DNA of 64,000 nucleotides from Austropuccinia psidii (taxonomy: Eukaryota; Basidiomycota; Pucciniomycetes; Pucciniales; Sphaerophragmiaceae), in assembly GCA_023105745.1 (NCBI GenBank), contig JALGQZ010000008.1, forward strand, positions 49,342,618 to 49,406,617. The letters are read 5' to 3'. The notes beneath the pieces are model-generated. The model did not search any database and was not told the origin of the DNA. It worked only from the letters and a program-made list of their open reading frames with translations. How positions within the stretch are numbered: position 1 is the stretch's first letter; each line of letters opens with the position of its first letter. The position numbers and the translations under genes were made by a program. Shown here in pieces: positions 44,991-56,828 of the stretch.

Positions 44991-45480
44991 TTCTAAAACC
45001 TACTCAATATGCAGGAGGCCATAATATGTAATATTAAACCTGCTAGAGGCAAAGGTTATACCTCTGGAGAATCTTGTATTACATCAATTCTGATGAATGA
45101 TGTTGAATCCAAAGGAAATGTCAACACTGGAGCATTTTGCACTTTTGTAGGCAAAGACTTCCTTCAAGTCATACACCCTGATTGTAAAAACCATTTATTA
45201 CCCATGCAAGGTGTGAAATCTGTTAGTTCCAGTAATGATATGTACCCTTTGGGCATATTGGACACTAATCTTGTATCTACATGCCCTGCAGGAAGTTTGA
45301 GGATGAAGACAGAGATAGCAATATTGGAAAATTGTACATATCAACATATCATTATTGGAAATGATTACTTGAATATTTGTGCTATTTAAATCAATACCCA
45401 TAAGGACATATATTATAAAATTGGAGAAATCAAAAGACAAAAATTTGCTTTTTACAATATTCCCAAACAAATATTAGTAG
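44991..45480 (+). pseudogene. Element F protease, catalytic Asp missing
   Basis: 45009-45389 is open and aligns to the retropepsin of E and B (KGYTSGESCITSI to IIIGNDYLNICAI). The active site reads GNVNTGAFC. Compared with KVNLDTGAYC of E, two codons including the catalytic Asp are gone. It ends at a TAA (45387-45389) in the same place as the in-frame TAA of element B. Confidence 0.85.
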
Positions 45481-47047
45481 TTTCTTCAAAAAAAAAGATA
45501 CATAGAAAGAAGAATTTGTGACAAATCAACTTGGTGAAGCACAAATTAATCCAGCATTATCACCCAAAATGACGCAAGAGACTATTGATGTTTTATACAC
45601 ATATAAAAATGCATTTACTTCAGATAGTGCGCCATTAAGTTCTATCAAAGGCCATGAATTTGATATTACTCTAAAGATTGATAGAACATATGCTCCATCA
45701 CTTAAAAGACCAGCCTACCCAGCAAGCCCCAGTGCTAGTGAAGCCTTGGAAAAACATATCCAAGAGTTGATACAACTTGGTGTACTAAGAAAAATAGGCC
45801 ATCATGAAGAAGTTGAAGGAACAACTCCTGTTAATATTGCTTGGAATAATGTAAATCAAGGATTTTTGGAGGGTTTAGAGCTCTCAATACCTACACAGAA
45901 CCAGATAGGTACCCAATTCCTAGAATCCAAGGAATTCTGGCCCAAATATTGAATGCAAAGTACATAAACTCCATTGATTCATTTAAAGGCTGTAATCAAA
46001 CATTTTTGAATCCCAAAGCCAAGAAATCGCTTTGAATTATCAGTCACTGTGGTATTTATGAGTATCTTAGAATGCCATTTGGTATTAAAAATGCTTCATC
46101 TCATTATCAAAGAATGATGAACACCATCTTCCCCACAAAATATTTTGAATGATGGCTAATTGTTTATTTTTAGAATATAATTATATTTTCAGACTCATTG
46201 TCTTTGAACCTTGAAAGACTTGCAAGAGTACTTTAAAAATATGCAGGAGTGAATATGAAGATTTCACTCAAGAAATGCAATTTTGGCTTTGAAGAATTTA
46301 AAGAATTAGGACATATTGTTTCTGGCTTAAGTTTGGGTATGAACAGAACTAAAGTAGCACAAGTGTTACTTAAACCTATACCCCAGAATGAAAAAGAAGT
46401 TTTGTCTTTTCTTGGATTTTCCAGTTATTACAGGAAACACCTGAAAGACCTATCAATTCTGGCCAAGGCACTCTATAGAGACTTTGATCAAATGACAGTA
46501 TTTGAGATGACACAGGGAAGAATTAAAGCGTATGATAAGCTAAGGAAATCTCTTACAGAAGCACCCCAGATTATTAATGACAAACCTAAAGAAGGGACAG
46601 TTGGTTATATCTCAAGGAAAATTAAATCAACACAAGCCATGTATGGTGAAATACAAAATGATTGATTATGTTTGGTATGAGAACTTGAGAAGTTACAATA
46701 TTATATTGATCAAAGTGTTTTTGAGGTGATAACTGACTGTAATGCGATGAAATAACTTTTGAATATGAAAAATACCAACAAACACATGTTGAGATGGAAA
46801 ATAGCAATTCAAAAATATAGAGGCCACATTACTATAGTTTATAAATCAGGGAACATACATAAAAGTGCTGATGCACTTAGCAGGTGGGCATTAGGAAATA
46901 CTCCTGATACCTAGCTCATGTTCCTTTGGAAGAAGAGCCAAAGATTTCAATTGAAGGCATTAAAATAACTGATGTTGTGACTGAATTATTTGAATAAGTC
47001 ACAGAGTCATAAAAACAAGACAAAAATTGCCATATCTTGAAATTCTT
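45481..47047 (+). pseudogene. Element F RT and RNase H, decayed
   Basis: After an A9 run at 45488-45496 the frame changes and the RT start is open at 45518-45952 (SLKRPAYPASPSASEALEKH). The RT box at 46165-46176 reads Y-F-stop-N. 46249-46665 is open and covers the RT thumb and the RNase H start, with a deletion in the FKLYIDA region. Stops follow, and similarity ends near 47047 at a solo LTR3-like insertion. Confidence 0.86.
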
Positions 47048-47052
47048 GCAGG

Positions 47053-47812
47053 TGTCGCAGGGGCTCTTTTAAGTGAAGAGGGCCCGGCACTCAGTAAACT
47101 GGGACTCACTTATGGAGGGCTCAAAGATAAAGTAAGGAATAGTACACTTAAGAGTGTAATAAGAGTAGAATTTCTAAAAAAATAAATCAAGAAAATCAGG
47201 AACAAATATTAAGAGCAAGAATTAAAAGATCCAACCACAAACATGTCCAAGTCCACTGTTAGAGCCTGTAAGAAGGAAAGAGCACTGTCAATAAGGATAT
47301 GGCCACCACAAGTCATATTGTACAGTCAAAGAGGAAATGAAAAGACTAACTTAATCCCAATAAATATAATACCCTAAAATAAGAATAAGAATATTCATAA
47401 AATAATAAATCAGCTATATTAAGTAACTGGGGCAAAAGTCTCCGGAGGGAGAAAGAGGGGCTTTTATACTTGAGAATCCACCAGCTATGTTCCAAAAAGT
47501 GAAATTTGTTGAGGCAAATCTTTATTTGGATTGATTTGAATAATACAGCCCCTGTATGGCTTTACAGGGTATTTACAAGGGGTGTGGTAAAGCTGGGTGA
47601 TCATACAATTTTATTCTTGTGAATCCCAACTGTATTTGGTGAATCTAACCTGTACAAGTATTGACAGGCTTTATTGATGAACCAAGCTGTATGCATGTTT
47701 CAGCAAGAAGATTTTCTGAAACTGATTTCTGATATAAATACTGGATTTTCTGGTTTCAGGAGTTTGAGTGGGTTTAAGGTTGAAACCCATACCCCTGATA
47801 GTGGCGGTGACA
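47053..47812 (-). repeat. Solo LTR3-like copy (short form) in element F
   Basis: In plus coordinates it starts TGTCGCAGGGGCTCTTTT and ends GTGGCGGTGACA, 760 bp. The left end resembles that of D's LTR (TGTCACAGGGGCTCTTGG). The flanks GCAGG and GCTGT are only a weak TSD. The F pol tether and integrase sequence continues on either side. Compared with 35841-37515 it lacks the GC-rich block, so it is a short subfamily or a deleted copy. Confidence 0.75.
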
Positions 47813-47817
47813 GCTGT

Positions 47818-48610
47818 ACAAAAACTGAAAAGACACAGATTTGGCTAATTCACTATATGAAATATGCAAACTTCCTATTATTAAGGAAAGTTACACTTGT
47901 TTGACGGAATAATTTACCAAAGAACTAAGCATTCTTGTGTAATGACATTATGCAGTAAATTTCTTATTAATACCATTTTTCATGAAGTTAATGATATCAT
48001 TTATTCTGGAGACCCATCAGAAGACAGGAAACTTTGAAAAGTGAAAAAACTGTGCATGGTGGCTATCTTGGAGAAAAGATACTATTGAATACTGCCATAC
48101 CTGTGTCAGATTCCAAAATTCAAACAGGAGTACAGGCAAAAAAATTGAAATTTAACCAATATTCAAGAACCAAGATCCCCTTGGGAAGTTTTTCACATGT
48201 ATTGGGTCACATCATTTCCTCCAAGTGGTGAAAGAAACTATACTGCTTGTTTGGTCATTTTAGAAAGATACAGAAAAACTCCAATATTCTTACCATTTCA
48301 TGAAGATGACACGACTATTGGTACAGATCCCCTTCCATGGAATAGAGTTATTTTTCATACAGGTTTGTTTAAGAATATCACCTTTGACAGAGACCCCAAG
48401 CTCACATCTGCACTTTGGAGCAATTTTCATAGATTTTTTGGGACTAAGCTACATTTTCTAAAGAATATCACCCTCAACTAATGGGCTAGCAGAGTGAATG
48501 ATTCAAACTTCAAAGGAAATGATAAGAAGCTTATGTGCCTATGGTTTACAGTTGAAAGACTAAGATGGCTTTACCCATTAATGGTGCACCCTGATACCTG
48601 CATTAGAACT
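47818..48610 (+). pseudogene. Element F integrase, N-terminal and core part
   Basis: From about 47890 it reads LFDGII-like tether, the damaged zinc domain, then 48197-48481 with MYWVTSFPPSG, where the first catalytic Asp is Tyr (codon 48200-48202), and FDRDPKLTS with the second Asp kept. The region around the catalytic Glu is broken by a frameshift (LAE-stop-MIQT at about 48485-48510). It stops at the solo LTR2. Confidence 0.85.
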
Positions 48611-48615
48611 GGAAT

Positions 48616-50521
48616 TGTAAGATGTGACTATGAAACTGAAGATAATATTACTATTAATCAACAGTACTATGTCTGTTCTTATGAAATATAATAATAAATA
48701 TTATTATAACCACAATTAAATAATTATAAAAGTATTTCTTTCACGTGTTATACACTACTAGTGATTATAACAGTGAGCAGTAATTGTCTACAAGAATCAA
48801 TTACAAGAAGAATTTAATAATAAAAACTTCTTTTATTAAAATAATAAAATTATTTTAATATATAATTATCTTTTGCAAGAATAATTTGAAAGATAATTCT
48901 TGAAGAAAGCTATTACTAGAGAAAAACTTGAATAATTAAAGATAAATGACTCACTAATACTCCAAAGAACTTATTGATAGATAAAAGTAGAGAAATTTGA
49001 TGTAGAGTTTAGGATTTAAGGGATCAAAATGATTTATAGCAGGATTACAACAATATATAGTTGGATTCTATTATTTCACGTCTTTCTGATTGATTCTGAA
49101 AGATTTAAAACACTTAAGAATAGTTTAACTAATACTTACTTGTTGGTAACAATGATATAAAATGATAATAAGATGATACTTTGGAAAAAACAGCAAGAGG
49201 AGGCCTCTTTTAAGTCAACAACAGCTCACAGAGGCGTGCCATGGAGCAAACTGAAAAACCAGTGAGTGAGAAAACAATAAACCCTTTTGGAGTATTGATT
49301 GCATCATTAGTTGTCATGTAAGATTATCATAATTACTTAATTGATGCTTTTACGTGACTACCAACCCCAATATGGTTAAGAATAAAAGGAGTAACATATG
49401 TAAATCTTCTTTTATTCTAAAATAATCATTTATTTCTCAAAGTTATCAATTTATTGCCAATTTCATCACAGGTTGTAATTACTGTGAATTTTTGAAGATT
49501 CAGTGTTTCACATAGAATAGTCAAAAATGGACTGTAAGTAAAACCTTTACCTTTACTAGTAAAACCATAATTCTTTTTGGTTGTACCATAGATAATACAG
49601 CTCTCTATCAGTCCTGAAAGCTTCAGAAATATTCATTAAGAATTGTATTTTTAATGAATTTTTGAAGTTTTTACCTCATTTCTATGTAGAATTGCAAATA
49701 TCAGTGTTTCACTGGTTGCTATGAGGTAAATCAATGGATACAAGTCCAAAAAGGGTTTTAATTACTCTTTTGGGGTTTATCCATGGAAAATCATTAAGAA
49801 TTGACCTGGTTACAGGACTCTAAGTAGCTCTTTACCTCCTTGGCACATCAAAATAACAGGTTATTTGCTATTTTCTTAAGATTTACAGTAGTTGTAACAT
49901 GGTAACCAAGTTCCCAAAAGGTTTTGGTTTACCAATTAGGCCAAGATCAGCCATGGATCCAAGCTTTGGAGCTTTCCACGCCTCTGAGGCCTCAGAAGTT
50001 GGGTACCCTGGCTCCCTTTGATGTCTTTTGTCCCCCTTGCTTATTTTTCACGTCAAAATAGAAATTTAAGCTTCAAGTGAGATATCTACTATGGGTGTAC
50101 CAATAGTCCATGTAAGAATACCACTATATTCAGCGCTCAAAACATGCATAACATCATTCTTAGTGTATATGTAACATGGGATTTCTCACTTTCCCATTAT
50201 TTTGGCGTGAAATTAAGAAAAATAAAATTTTTCACGGATCTTTTATGTGGTATTGAAGTATTTTCCATTTTACCACCTCAAATAGTTAATTTGAGCTTAT
50301 TCACTCTACGGAGCTACCCTAGGTGAATTTTTGTGTAGAAACCAAATCTGGTCTTAAATCCATGGATTTACTTACTCAATAAAAAGTTATTCATCCTTTC
50401 TGAGATTGAAAATGATGAATTTGGAATATATGCATGACTTATGATTTATTCATAATTCAAAATTTATTTTTAAGATAATTGTGGCCTATTTGGGTATGTA
50501 AAATATACCTCAAGGCTCACA
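48616..50521 (-). repeat. Solo LTR2 in element F integrase
   Basis: In plus coordinates TGTAAGATGTGACTATG to CTCAAGGCTCACA, 1906 bp. The flanks are GGAAT (48611-48615) and GGCAT (50522-50526). The coding sense at this site expects GGCAT, so the left copy has one change. It is a solo LTR, because the integrase codons resume directly at 50522. Confidence 0.93.
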
Positions 50522-51088
50522 GGCATATAAGATATCAATTTATTCTTTCACATGTCAAACTCCTGCTATGCTAGAAAAAGGATGGAATTATAGACTCCCA
50601 GCAGACACAATGAGGAAAGACTTAATTGACATCCATCCTACATCTTTCAGCTTCAAAATTATGCTTTATGAAGTGAAACACCATGAAAAACAAAGTATGA
50701 ATGATGGTTTTGACCATGCAGAACAGAAGTGGGACAAGAGTAATAAAGGAGCAGACTTCAAAATAGAGGACTTAGTTCTGGTCTCAACCTTGAATTTTAA
50801 TAATATCAAAGGCCCAAAGAAACTCAAGGATTCTTTTGTAGGACCTTTTTTTATTGTTTCCTTACATGTAACAAATGCAGTTCAAGTGGAATTCAGTAGT
50901 GAATTAGCAAATAAACATCCCACAAAAAGTTGAGACAATTTAGGCATGAAAGAAGAAAATAAAACTGAATTTGCCTATGAATGTGCTTTGAATTGCTTGA
51001 TCTGAGTATTATAAAGAGGTTGGAAAGTAATATTTTTCTTCTTAATATCATTAATAAAATTGTAGTATATTTTTTTTGTGGGGGGGAA
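50522..51088 (+). pseudogene. Element F integrase C-terminal part and polypurine tract
   Basis: 50568-50933 is open and covers the integrase C-terminal domain (ADFKIEDLVLVSTLNFNN, then SFVGPFFIVSLHV). The chromodomain-like region is deleted except for the RQFRHERRK-like end. The polypurine tract GTGGGGGGGAA at 51079-51088 abuts the 3' LTR. Confidence 0.87.
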
Positions 51089-52984
51089 TGTGAGAATTGA
51101 GTTATAGTTCACATACCCAAATAGGTCACAAGTAATATGAAAATAAATTCTGCACTATGCATAACCAATAAGTCATGCTTATATCCAAAATTGATCATTT
51201 TTGATTTAAGAAAAAATGAATAACCTTTTTGTGAGTACATAGATCACTGGATTTAAGGCCAGATTTGGACTCTACACAAAACTTTACCTAGGGTAGCTCC
51301 ATTGATTGAATAAGTTTAAATTAAGTCTATGAGTTAGTAGAACAGAAAATACTTCAATACCACATGAAAGAATTGTGAAAGGTTTTGTTTTTCTCAATTT
51401 CATCTCAAAATAATGGGAATGTGATAAATACCATGTTACATATACACTAAGATTAGTGTTATGCATGTTTTTGACACTTCAAAAATAATATTCTTCCATA
51501 CAGTCTTGGTACACCCATGGTTGATCTCAGTCTTAAAGCCTGAATCACCATTTTTGACATGAAAATAGCTAAGGGGGGCAAAAGAAATAAAAGAGAGCCA
51601 ATTTACCCAACTTCTGAGGCCTTTGAAGTATGAATACCTCTAAAGCTTAGATTGATGGCTGATCATGGCCTAATTATAATACTAAAGATTTTGGGAACTT
51701 AGTTACCAAGTTAAAGTCCCATTAAATCATAAGAAAATTGCAAATAAGCTGCTAATTTGATGTGACAAGGAGGCAAAGAGCAACTCTGAATCCTGTAACC
51801 ATGTCAATTCTTGACTATTTTCCATTTATAAATCTTAAAAGAGTAATTTAAACACTTTTTGGACTATTATCCATACATTTGCCTCATGGAAACCAGCTAT
51901 ACTGTGGTATTTGCAATTCTACATATAAATAAGGTAAAAAATTCAAAAATTCATTAAAACTACAATTCTTAATGAATACTTGCAAATGCTTCAAGACCAA
52001 TGGAGAGTGGTATTTATCATAAGAACCCCAAAAATACCTATGATTACATATGTAAAATAAAAGTTTTGCCTACAGTCCATTTTTGACAATTGCATGTTCA
52101 AGACTGAATTTTCAAAAATTTACAGAAATTACAACCTGTGATAAAATTTCCAATATCATTGATAGATTTGTGAAATTATTTTTTTTTGAAATAAAAGGAT
52201 ATTTACAGATTTTACTCCTTTTATTCTTAACTATCCATGGGTTGGTATTCAAATAAAGGGCTTGATTAAGTAATTAAGATAATCTTATGTTACAACAGAT
52301 GATTAAATGAATACTCCAAAGAAGATAATTGGTTTCTCATTCACTGGTTTTTCAGTTTTCTCAATGCGTGCCTCTGTGAGCTGTTGTTGACTTAAAAGAG
52401 CCCTGCTCTTGCTTTTTTTCCAAATCATCTTATTATCAAATTATATCTTCATTACCCACAAGTCTTATTTCAAACTTTTCTAAAGTATTTTAAATCTTTC
52501 AGAATAAATCAGAAAGGTTTGAAATGATAGGGATAAACTTTGATTGGTTTTAATACTGCTCTCAATCAGTTTTGATCCTTTAAGTCCACATTTCATCTGT
52601 CAAATCTCTCTACCAATCCTTCTCAAGGTATTATTGAGGTATTAGTGAGTGATTTTACTTAATTATTAAAGTTTTCCTCTATTAATAGTTTTCTTCAATA
52701 ATTATCTTTATAATTATTCTTGCAAAAGATAGTTTTATATTAAATTAATTTTATTGTTTTAATAAAGAAGTTTCATTCTTAAATACTTCTAGTAATTGAT
52801 TCTTGTAGACAATGACTGCTTACTGTTATAATCACTATTAGTGTATAAAAAGTAAAAGAAATGATTAAGTGATTAATTATTTAATTGTAGTTATCATAGG
52901 TTTATTTATTATATTTGATATGAAAAGTCATGGTATCAATGATTAATAGTAATATTATCAACAGCTTCATGGATTTATCTTGCA
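51089..52984 (+). repeat. 3' LTR2 of element F
   Basis: TGTGAGAATTGAGTTATAG to CATGGATTTATCTTGCA, 1896 bp, followed by the TSD TCCAG (52985-52989). It is intact in length and gives the uninterrupted target sequence for element B (51898-51902 TATAC). Confidence 0.94.
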
Positions 52985-52989
52985 TCCAG

Positions 52990-53990
52990 GGTAACATTCA
53001 TTAAGTCTTTAAGAGAATAAATAAGTAAAGGATGAGATGCCAATTCATCCAAAATTCCAGGGGTCAATCCCTTTCTAGAATGATGAATAAAAGCCCTTTC
53101 ACCCCAGTCTCTAATTCTTGACACCAAAACTTTGGAATAAGAAATGTATAATGAAACATGCCCTCCTTCCTCAATTCTTACTGCATTCAGCTCTGATGAA
53201 TATTTTCTAACTTTATTTAGGTCATAAATAAATCAAATAAGTGGGACTCATGTAGTTCCCATTTATGGATGCGGTAGTTTGGGTCTTGATTTATGAGATT
53301 TAAATGATAATTCTCAATCCATTTTTCAGCCCTTCTAATGAGAAATGAAGTGTAATAAACAATTTTCTTCTTGTCTTCTGAGAAATTTGCCTTGTTAATA
53401 TGAAAAATAAGCTGGCAGGACCCAGTAAATCTTTTGACTTTGAAAGGTTGAGTACCATAAGAGAGTTCTGGTTCCTTCTGAAATGGAGTCTTGAAGGCTG
53501 GTGGTTTTGAAGCTTTGGAAGATAAATTTTCTTGAAGACTGGCCAAAATTTGAATCATCTGTTGCATGATGGGCAATAAAGGTGGGTCAGACTGGGGTAA
53601 AATTGGTACTCAAGTACCTTCAAAAGCCTGCACAAGAGCAGGGACAGCTTCATTATCATCATAAAATCTCTCTTCCACAGAATTCTTCCCCTCCTCTTTA
53701 CCATGATTACCAAGAACTTTAAAAGAGTTCTTTGACATTCCTGGAAAAGTGCCCACAACTCCTGAAAAGATATTTATCTTCTTTGCCCTCTTCATACCTT
53801 CCTGTATGGTGCTTTTCCTTTCATAATTGGTCCCCTGTCAAAATTGGCCCTCAGTTGAGGAGCTGCTGGGGTCCTATCAAACGGTGCTCTTGGTGTTGGG
53901 ATGAGAACAGCTTGAGTACTGGCCTGGAATATTTTCAATATTTCAGAGGGTGTGTTTTGAAAAGGAATGAGTTTTAGATTGAAACAAAAT
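52990..53990 (-). pseudogene. Element D gag, N-terminal and capsid-like part
   Basis: Minus strand. 53990-53580 is the N-terminal part in shifted frames (LIPFQNTPSEILKIF, then FSGVVGTFPGMSKNS and an acidic region). 53576-53217 is open and holds the capsid-like core (KVKRFTGSCQLIFHI, AEKWIENYHLNLI). It goes on to DLMNVTL at 52990, where element F lies. The next codons are at 18907. No start codon can be assigned; a stop lies upstream of the readable part. Confidence 0.85.
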
Positions 53991-54666
53991 CAAATTTGAA
54001 TATTAAAAACTGCAGGAAAATCAAGTATGAAAGCTTGAAGCAAAAATCAAAATCAATATCTTGAGGAAAATTAAAAATAAAGAATTTTTTGTGGTCAATC
54101 AATCAATTAATTAATTCTGAGTATTTCAATAAATAATTCTTGAGGAAAATCAATCAAAGAAAATTAATCCTTGAGGGAAATCAATCAATAAATCAATGAA
54201 ATCTTCAGGTCAAGCAATTTCTTGAAATCAAAATCAAATTTATGTCAAATCAATCAATTAAATTCAACATCCAATGGGAATCTTTGTTGAAGGAAAATTC
54301 TTGAAGAAAAAATCAAGATGAATATTGATGAATGAAGATTTTTGAATGAGATTAATTTTTCAAGAAATTCAAAAATCAAAATTAAGCTATGACCTGAATT
54401 GAAATTGAACAAAATAAAAATTACTAAGACTTTTCAGCCAAACAATTTTAAGATAAAAAAGAAAAAATGATCAATATTGAAAGAAGCTATAAAAAGAAGA
54501 TTCAATTTTGGAGAATGAAAGAGTGATTGAAAATTGAGATATTTGAAGAAAGAGTCATTAGGATCATAAGAGTGTGATAATTGTTGAATGAGTGATTTTG
54601 AGAAAATATAGAATATAAAATAAAGAATAAAGAATTAAATAATCAATTATCAGTTATTTCATCTAA
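53991..54666 (-). other. Element D 5' leader, AT-rich with short repeats
   Basis: No frame. Plus-strand CTTGAGGAAAATYAA-like units recur near 54060, 54139 and 54168, along with many AATCAATCAA runs. The expected TGG-type primer-binding site is not seen next to the LTR (minus strand TTAGATGAAATAACTG). Confidence 0.6.
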
Positions 54667-54924
54667 TGTCACAGGGGCTCTTGGGAATACCAACAGCGGC
54701 CTAGCACTCATTACTCAGGGAAATCACATGGAATACTCCAAATAATCAAAAAAATCAGAAAGAATATGTTTCTTTAACAAGAATGATTCAAGTACAAAAT
54801 AAGATTTGAAATAAGAAATAAAGCCAAATGGCCAAAGAGACAACCAAGTAAACGGTTTATTCACAGTTTCAACCTTTCAAAAAGAAAAATGCAATTAGTA
54901 AGGGATATGACCACCAATATAAAT
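54667..54924 (-). repeat. 5' LTR3 of element D, interrupted by H
   Basis: It starts TGTCACAGGGGCTCTTGG in plus coordinates and follows the short LTR3 form (47053-47812) to GGGATATGACCACC. At 54925 the LTR2 of element H begins. The remainder would lie beyond H, outside the window. Confidence 0.82.
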
Positions 54925-56828
54925 TTTAAGATGTGTCTATGAAACGTTTGATAATATTACTATTACTCAACAGTACTATGACTGTTCTGATGAAATATGA
55001 TACTAAAAATTATTATAACCACAATTGAATAATTGAAGACTCATTTCTTTTACGTGTTATACACTACTAGTGATTATAACAGTAAGCAGTAATTGTCTAC
55101 AAGAATCGATTACAAGAAGAATTTATTGATAAAAAGTTCTTTTATTAAAATAAAGAAATTATTTTAATATAGAATTATCTTTTACAAGAATAATTATGAA
55201 GATAACTCTTGAACAAAACTATTACTAGAGAAAACCTTAAGAATTATGATAAATCACTCACTTCTAATCCAATTAACCTTTTAGAAGATAATAGCAGAGA
55301 AATTTGACATAGAATTGTGGTCTAATGGATCAAAATTAATTTAGAACAATAATACAATAATATATAGTTGATCTCTATTATTTCACGTCTTTCTAATTGA
55401 TTTATTAAAAATAAAACATTTAACAAAGGTTTTAACTAATACTTACTTGCTGATACTAAAGGTATACTTGAATAATGTGATTATTTGGAAAAAAAACAGC
55501 GATAGGAGGCACCTTTTAAGTCTAATAAAGGTTGCAGAGGTGTGCCATAAAGAAAACAGAGAAACCAGTGAGTGAGAAAACAATAAACCTCTTGGGATTA
55601 TTAATTGCATCATCTGTTGTCACAAACAATTATCATAATTACTTAATTGAGGCTTTTATGTGACTACCAACCAATTTATGGTTAAGAATAAAAGGAGTAA
55701 CAACTGTAAATATCATTTTATTACAAAACAATCATTGATTTCTCAAAGTTATCAATTCTATTGGAAATTTCATCATGGAATGTATTTTCTGTAAATTTGT
55801 AAAGATTCTGTGTTTCACGTGGAATCATCAAAAATGGACTGCAAGTAAAGCTTTGAATTTTACATATAAAAGTATAATTCTTTTTGGTTCTTATATGAAT
55901 TTTACAGTTCTCAATTGATCCTGAAAGTTTAAGAAAGAATAATTAAGAATTGTATTTTTAATGATTTGTTTACGCTTTTACCACATTTCTACATAGAATT
56001 GCAAATAGCAGTATATGGATGGTTGCTATGAGGTAAATAAATGAATACTAGTCCAAAAGAATATTTCATTACTCTTTTGGGATTTATCCATGGAAATTCA
56101 TTAAGAATTGACATGGCTACAGGATTCTAAGCTGTTCTTTACCTCCTTGGCACGTCAAAATAGCAGGTTATTTGCTATTTTCTTATGATTTACTGAGGTT
56201 GTAACATGGTAACCAAGTTCCCAAAAGGTTTTGTTTTACTAATTTGGCCAAGATCAGCCATTTATCCAAGATTTGGAGCTTTCCACATCTCAGAGGCCTC
56301 AGCAGCTGGGTACCCTGGCTCTCTTTAATGTCTTTTGTCCCCCTTGACTATTTTTCACGTCAAAATAGAAATTTAAGCTTTAAGTGAGATATCCACTATG
56401 GGTGTACCAAACATGCATGTAAGAATACCATAATATTAAGTGGCACAAACATGCATAACACTATTCTAAGTGTATATGTAACATGGAATTTCTCCCATTC
56501 CCATTATTTTGGGGGGAAATTGAAAAAAACAAACATTTTCATGGATCTTTTATGTGGTATTGAAGTATTTTCCATATTACCACCTCAAAGAATTTATTTG
56601 AGCTTATTCACTCTATGGAGCTACCCTAGGTGAAATTTTGGTTAGAATCCAAATCTGGCCTTAAATTCATGTATTTTATCACTCAATAAAAAGCTATTCA
56701 TATTTTCTGAAATCAAAAATGATGAATTTTGAATATATGCATGACTGATGGGTTATGCATAGTTCAGAATTTATTTTTAGGATACTTGTGGCCTATTTAG
56801 GTTTGTACAGTATACCTCAAGGCTCACA
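54925..56828 (-). repeat. 3' LTR2 of element H
   Basis: In plus coordinates TTTAAGATGTGTCTATG (decayed TGTAAGATG) to CCTCAAGGCTCACA, 1904 bp. It is followed by TTCCCTCTCACC, the polypurine tract on the minus strand. Confidence 0.92.

Larger units (their letters stand above)
18913..52984 (+). mobile_element. Element F, plus-strand gypsy element holding most of the nest
   Basis: F has a 5' LTR2 (18913-19690 plus 41272-42365), primer-binding site, gag, protease, RT, RNase H, integrase and 3' LTR2 (51089-52984). The outer flanks carry a perfect 5-bp TSD, TCCAG, at 18908-18912 and 52985-52989, inside the gag of D. Its 5' LTR was later split by element B, and its integrase by two solo LTRs. Without these insertions it would be roughly 9.8 kb. 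All coding parts are decayed. Confidence 0.93.
17838..54924 (-). mobile_element. Host element D, split by the F nest
   Basis: A minus-strand Ty3/gypsy element of a family different from the others. Its visible parts are a 5' LTR3 piece (54667-54924), leader (53991-54666), gag (53990-52990), then, 34 kb away, the rest of gag, a zinc-knuckle region and the protease (18907-17838). The gag pieces abut exactly at the TSD of element F (TCCAG), so D was one unit before F landed. The downstream RT and integrase are not in the window. The 5' LTR is cut by element H. Confidence 0.88.
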
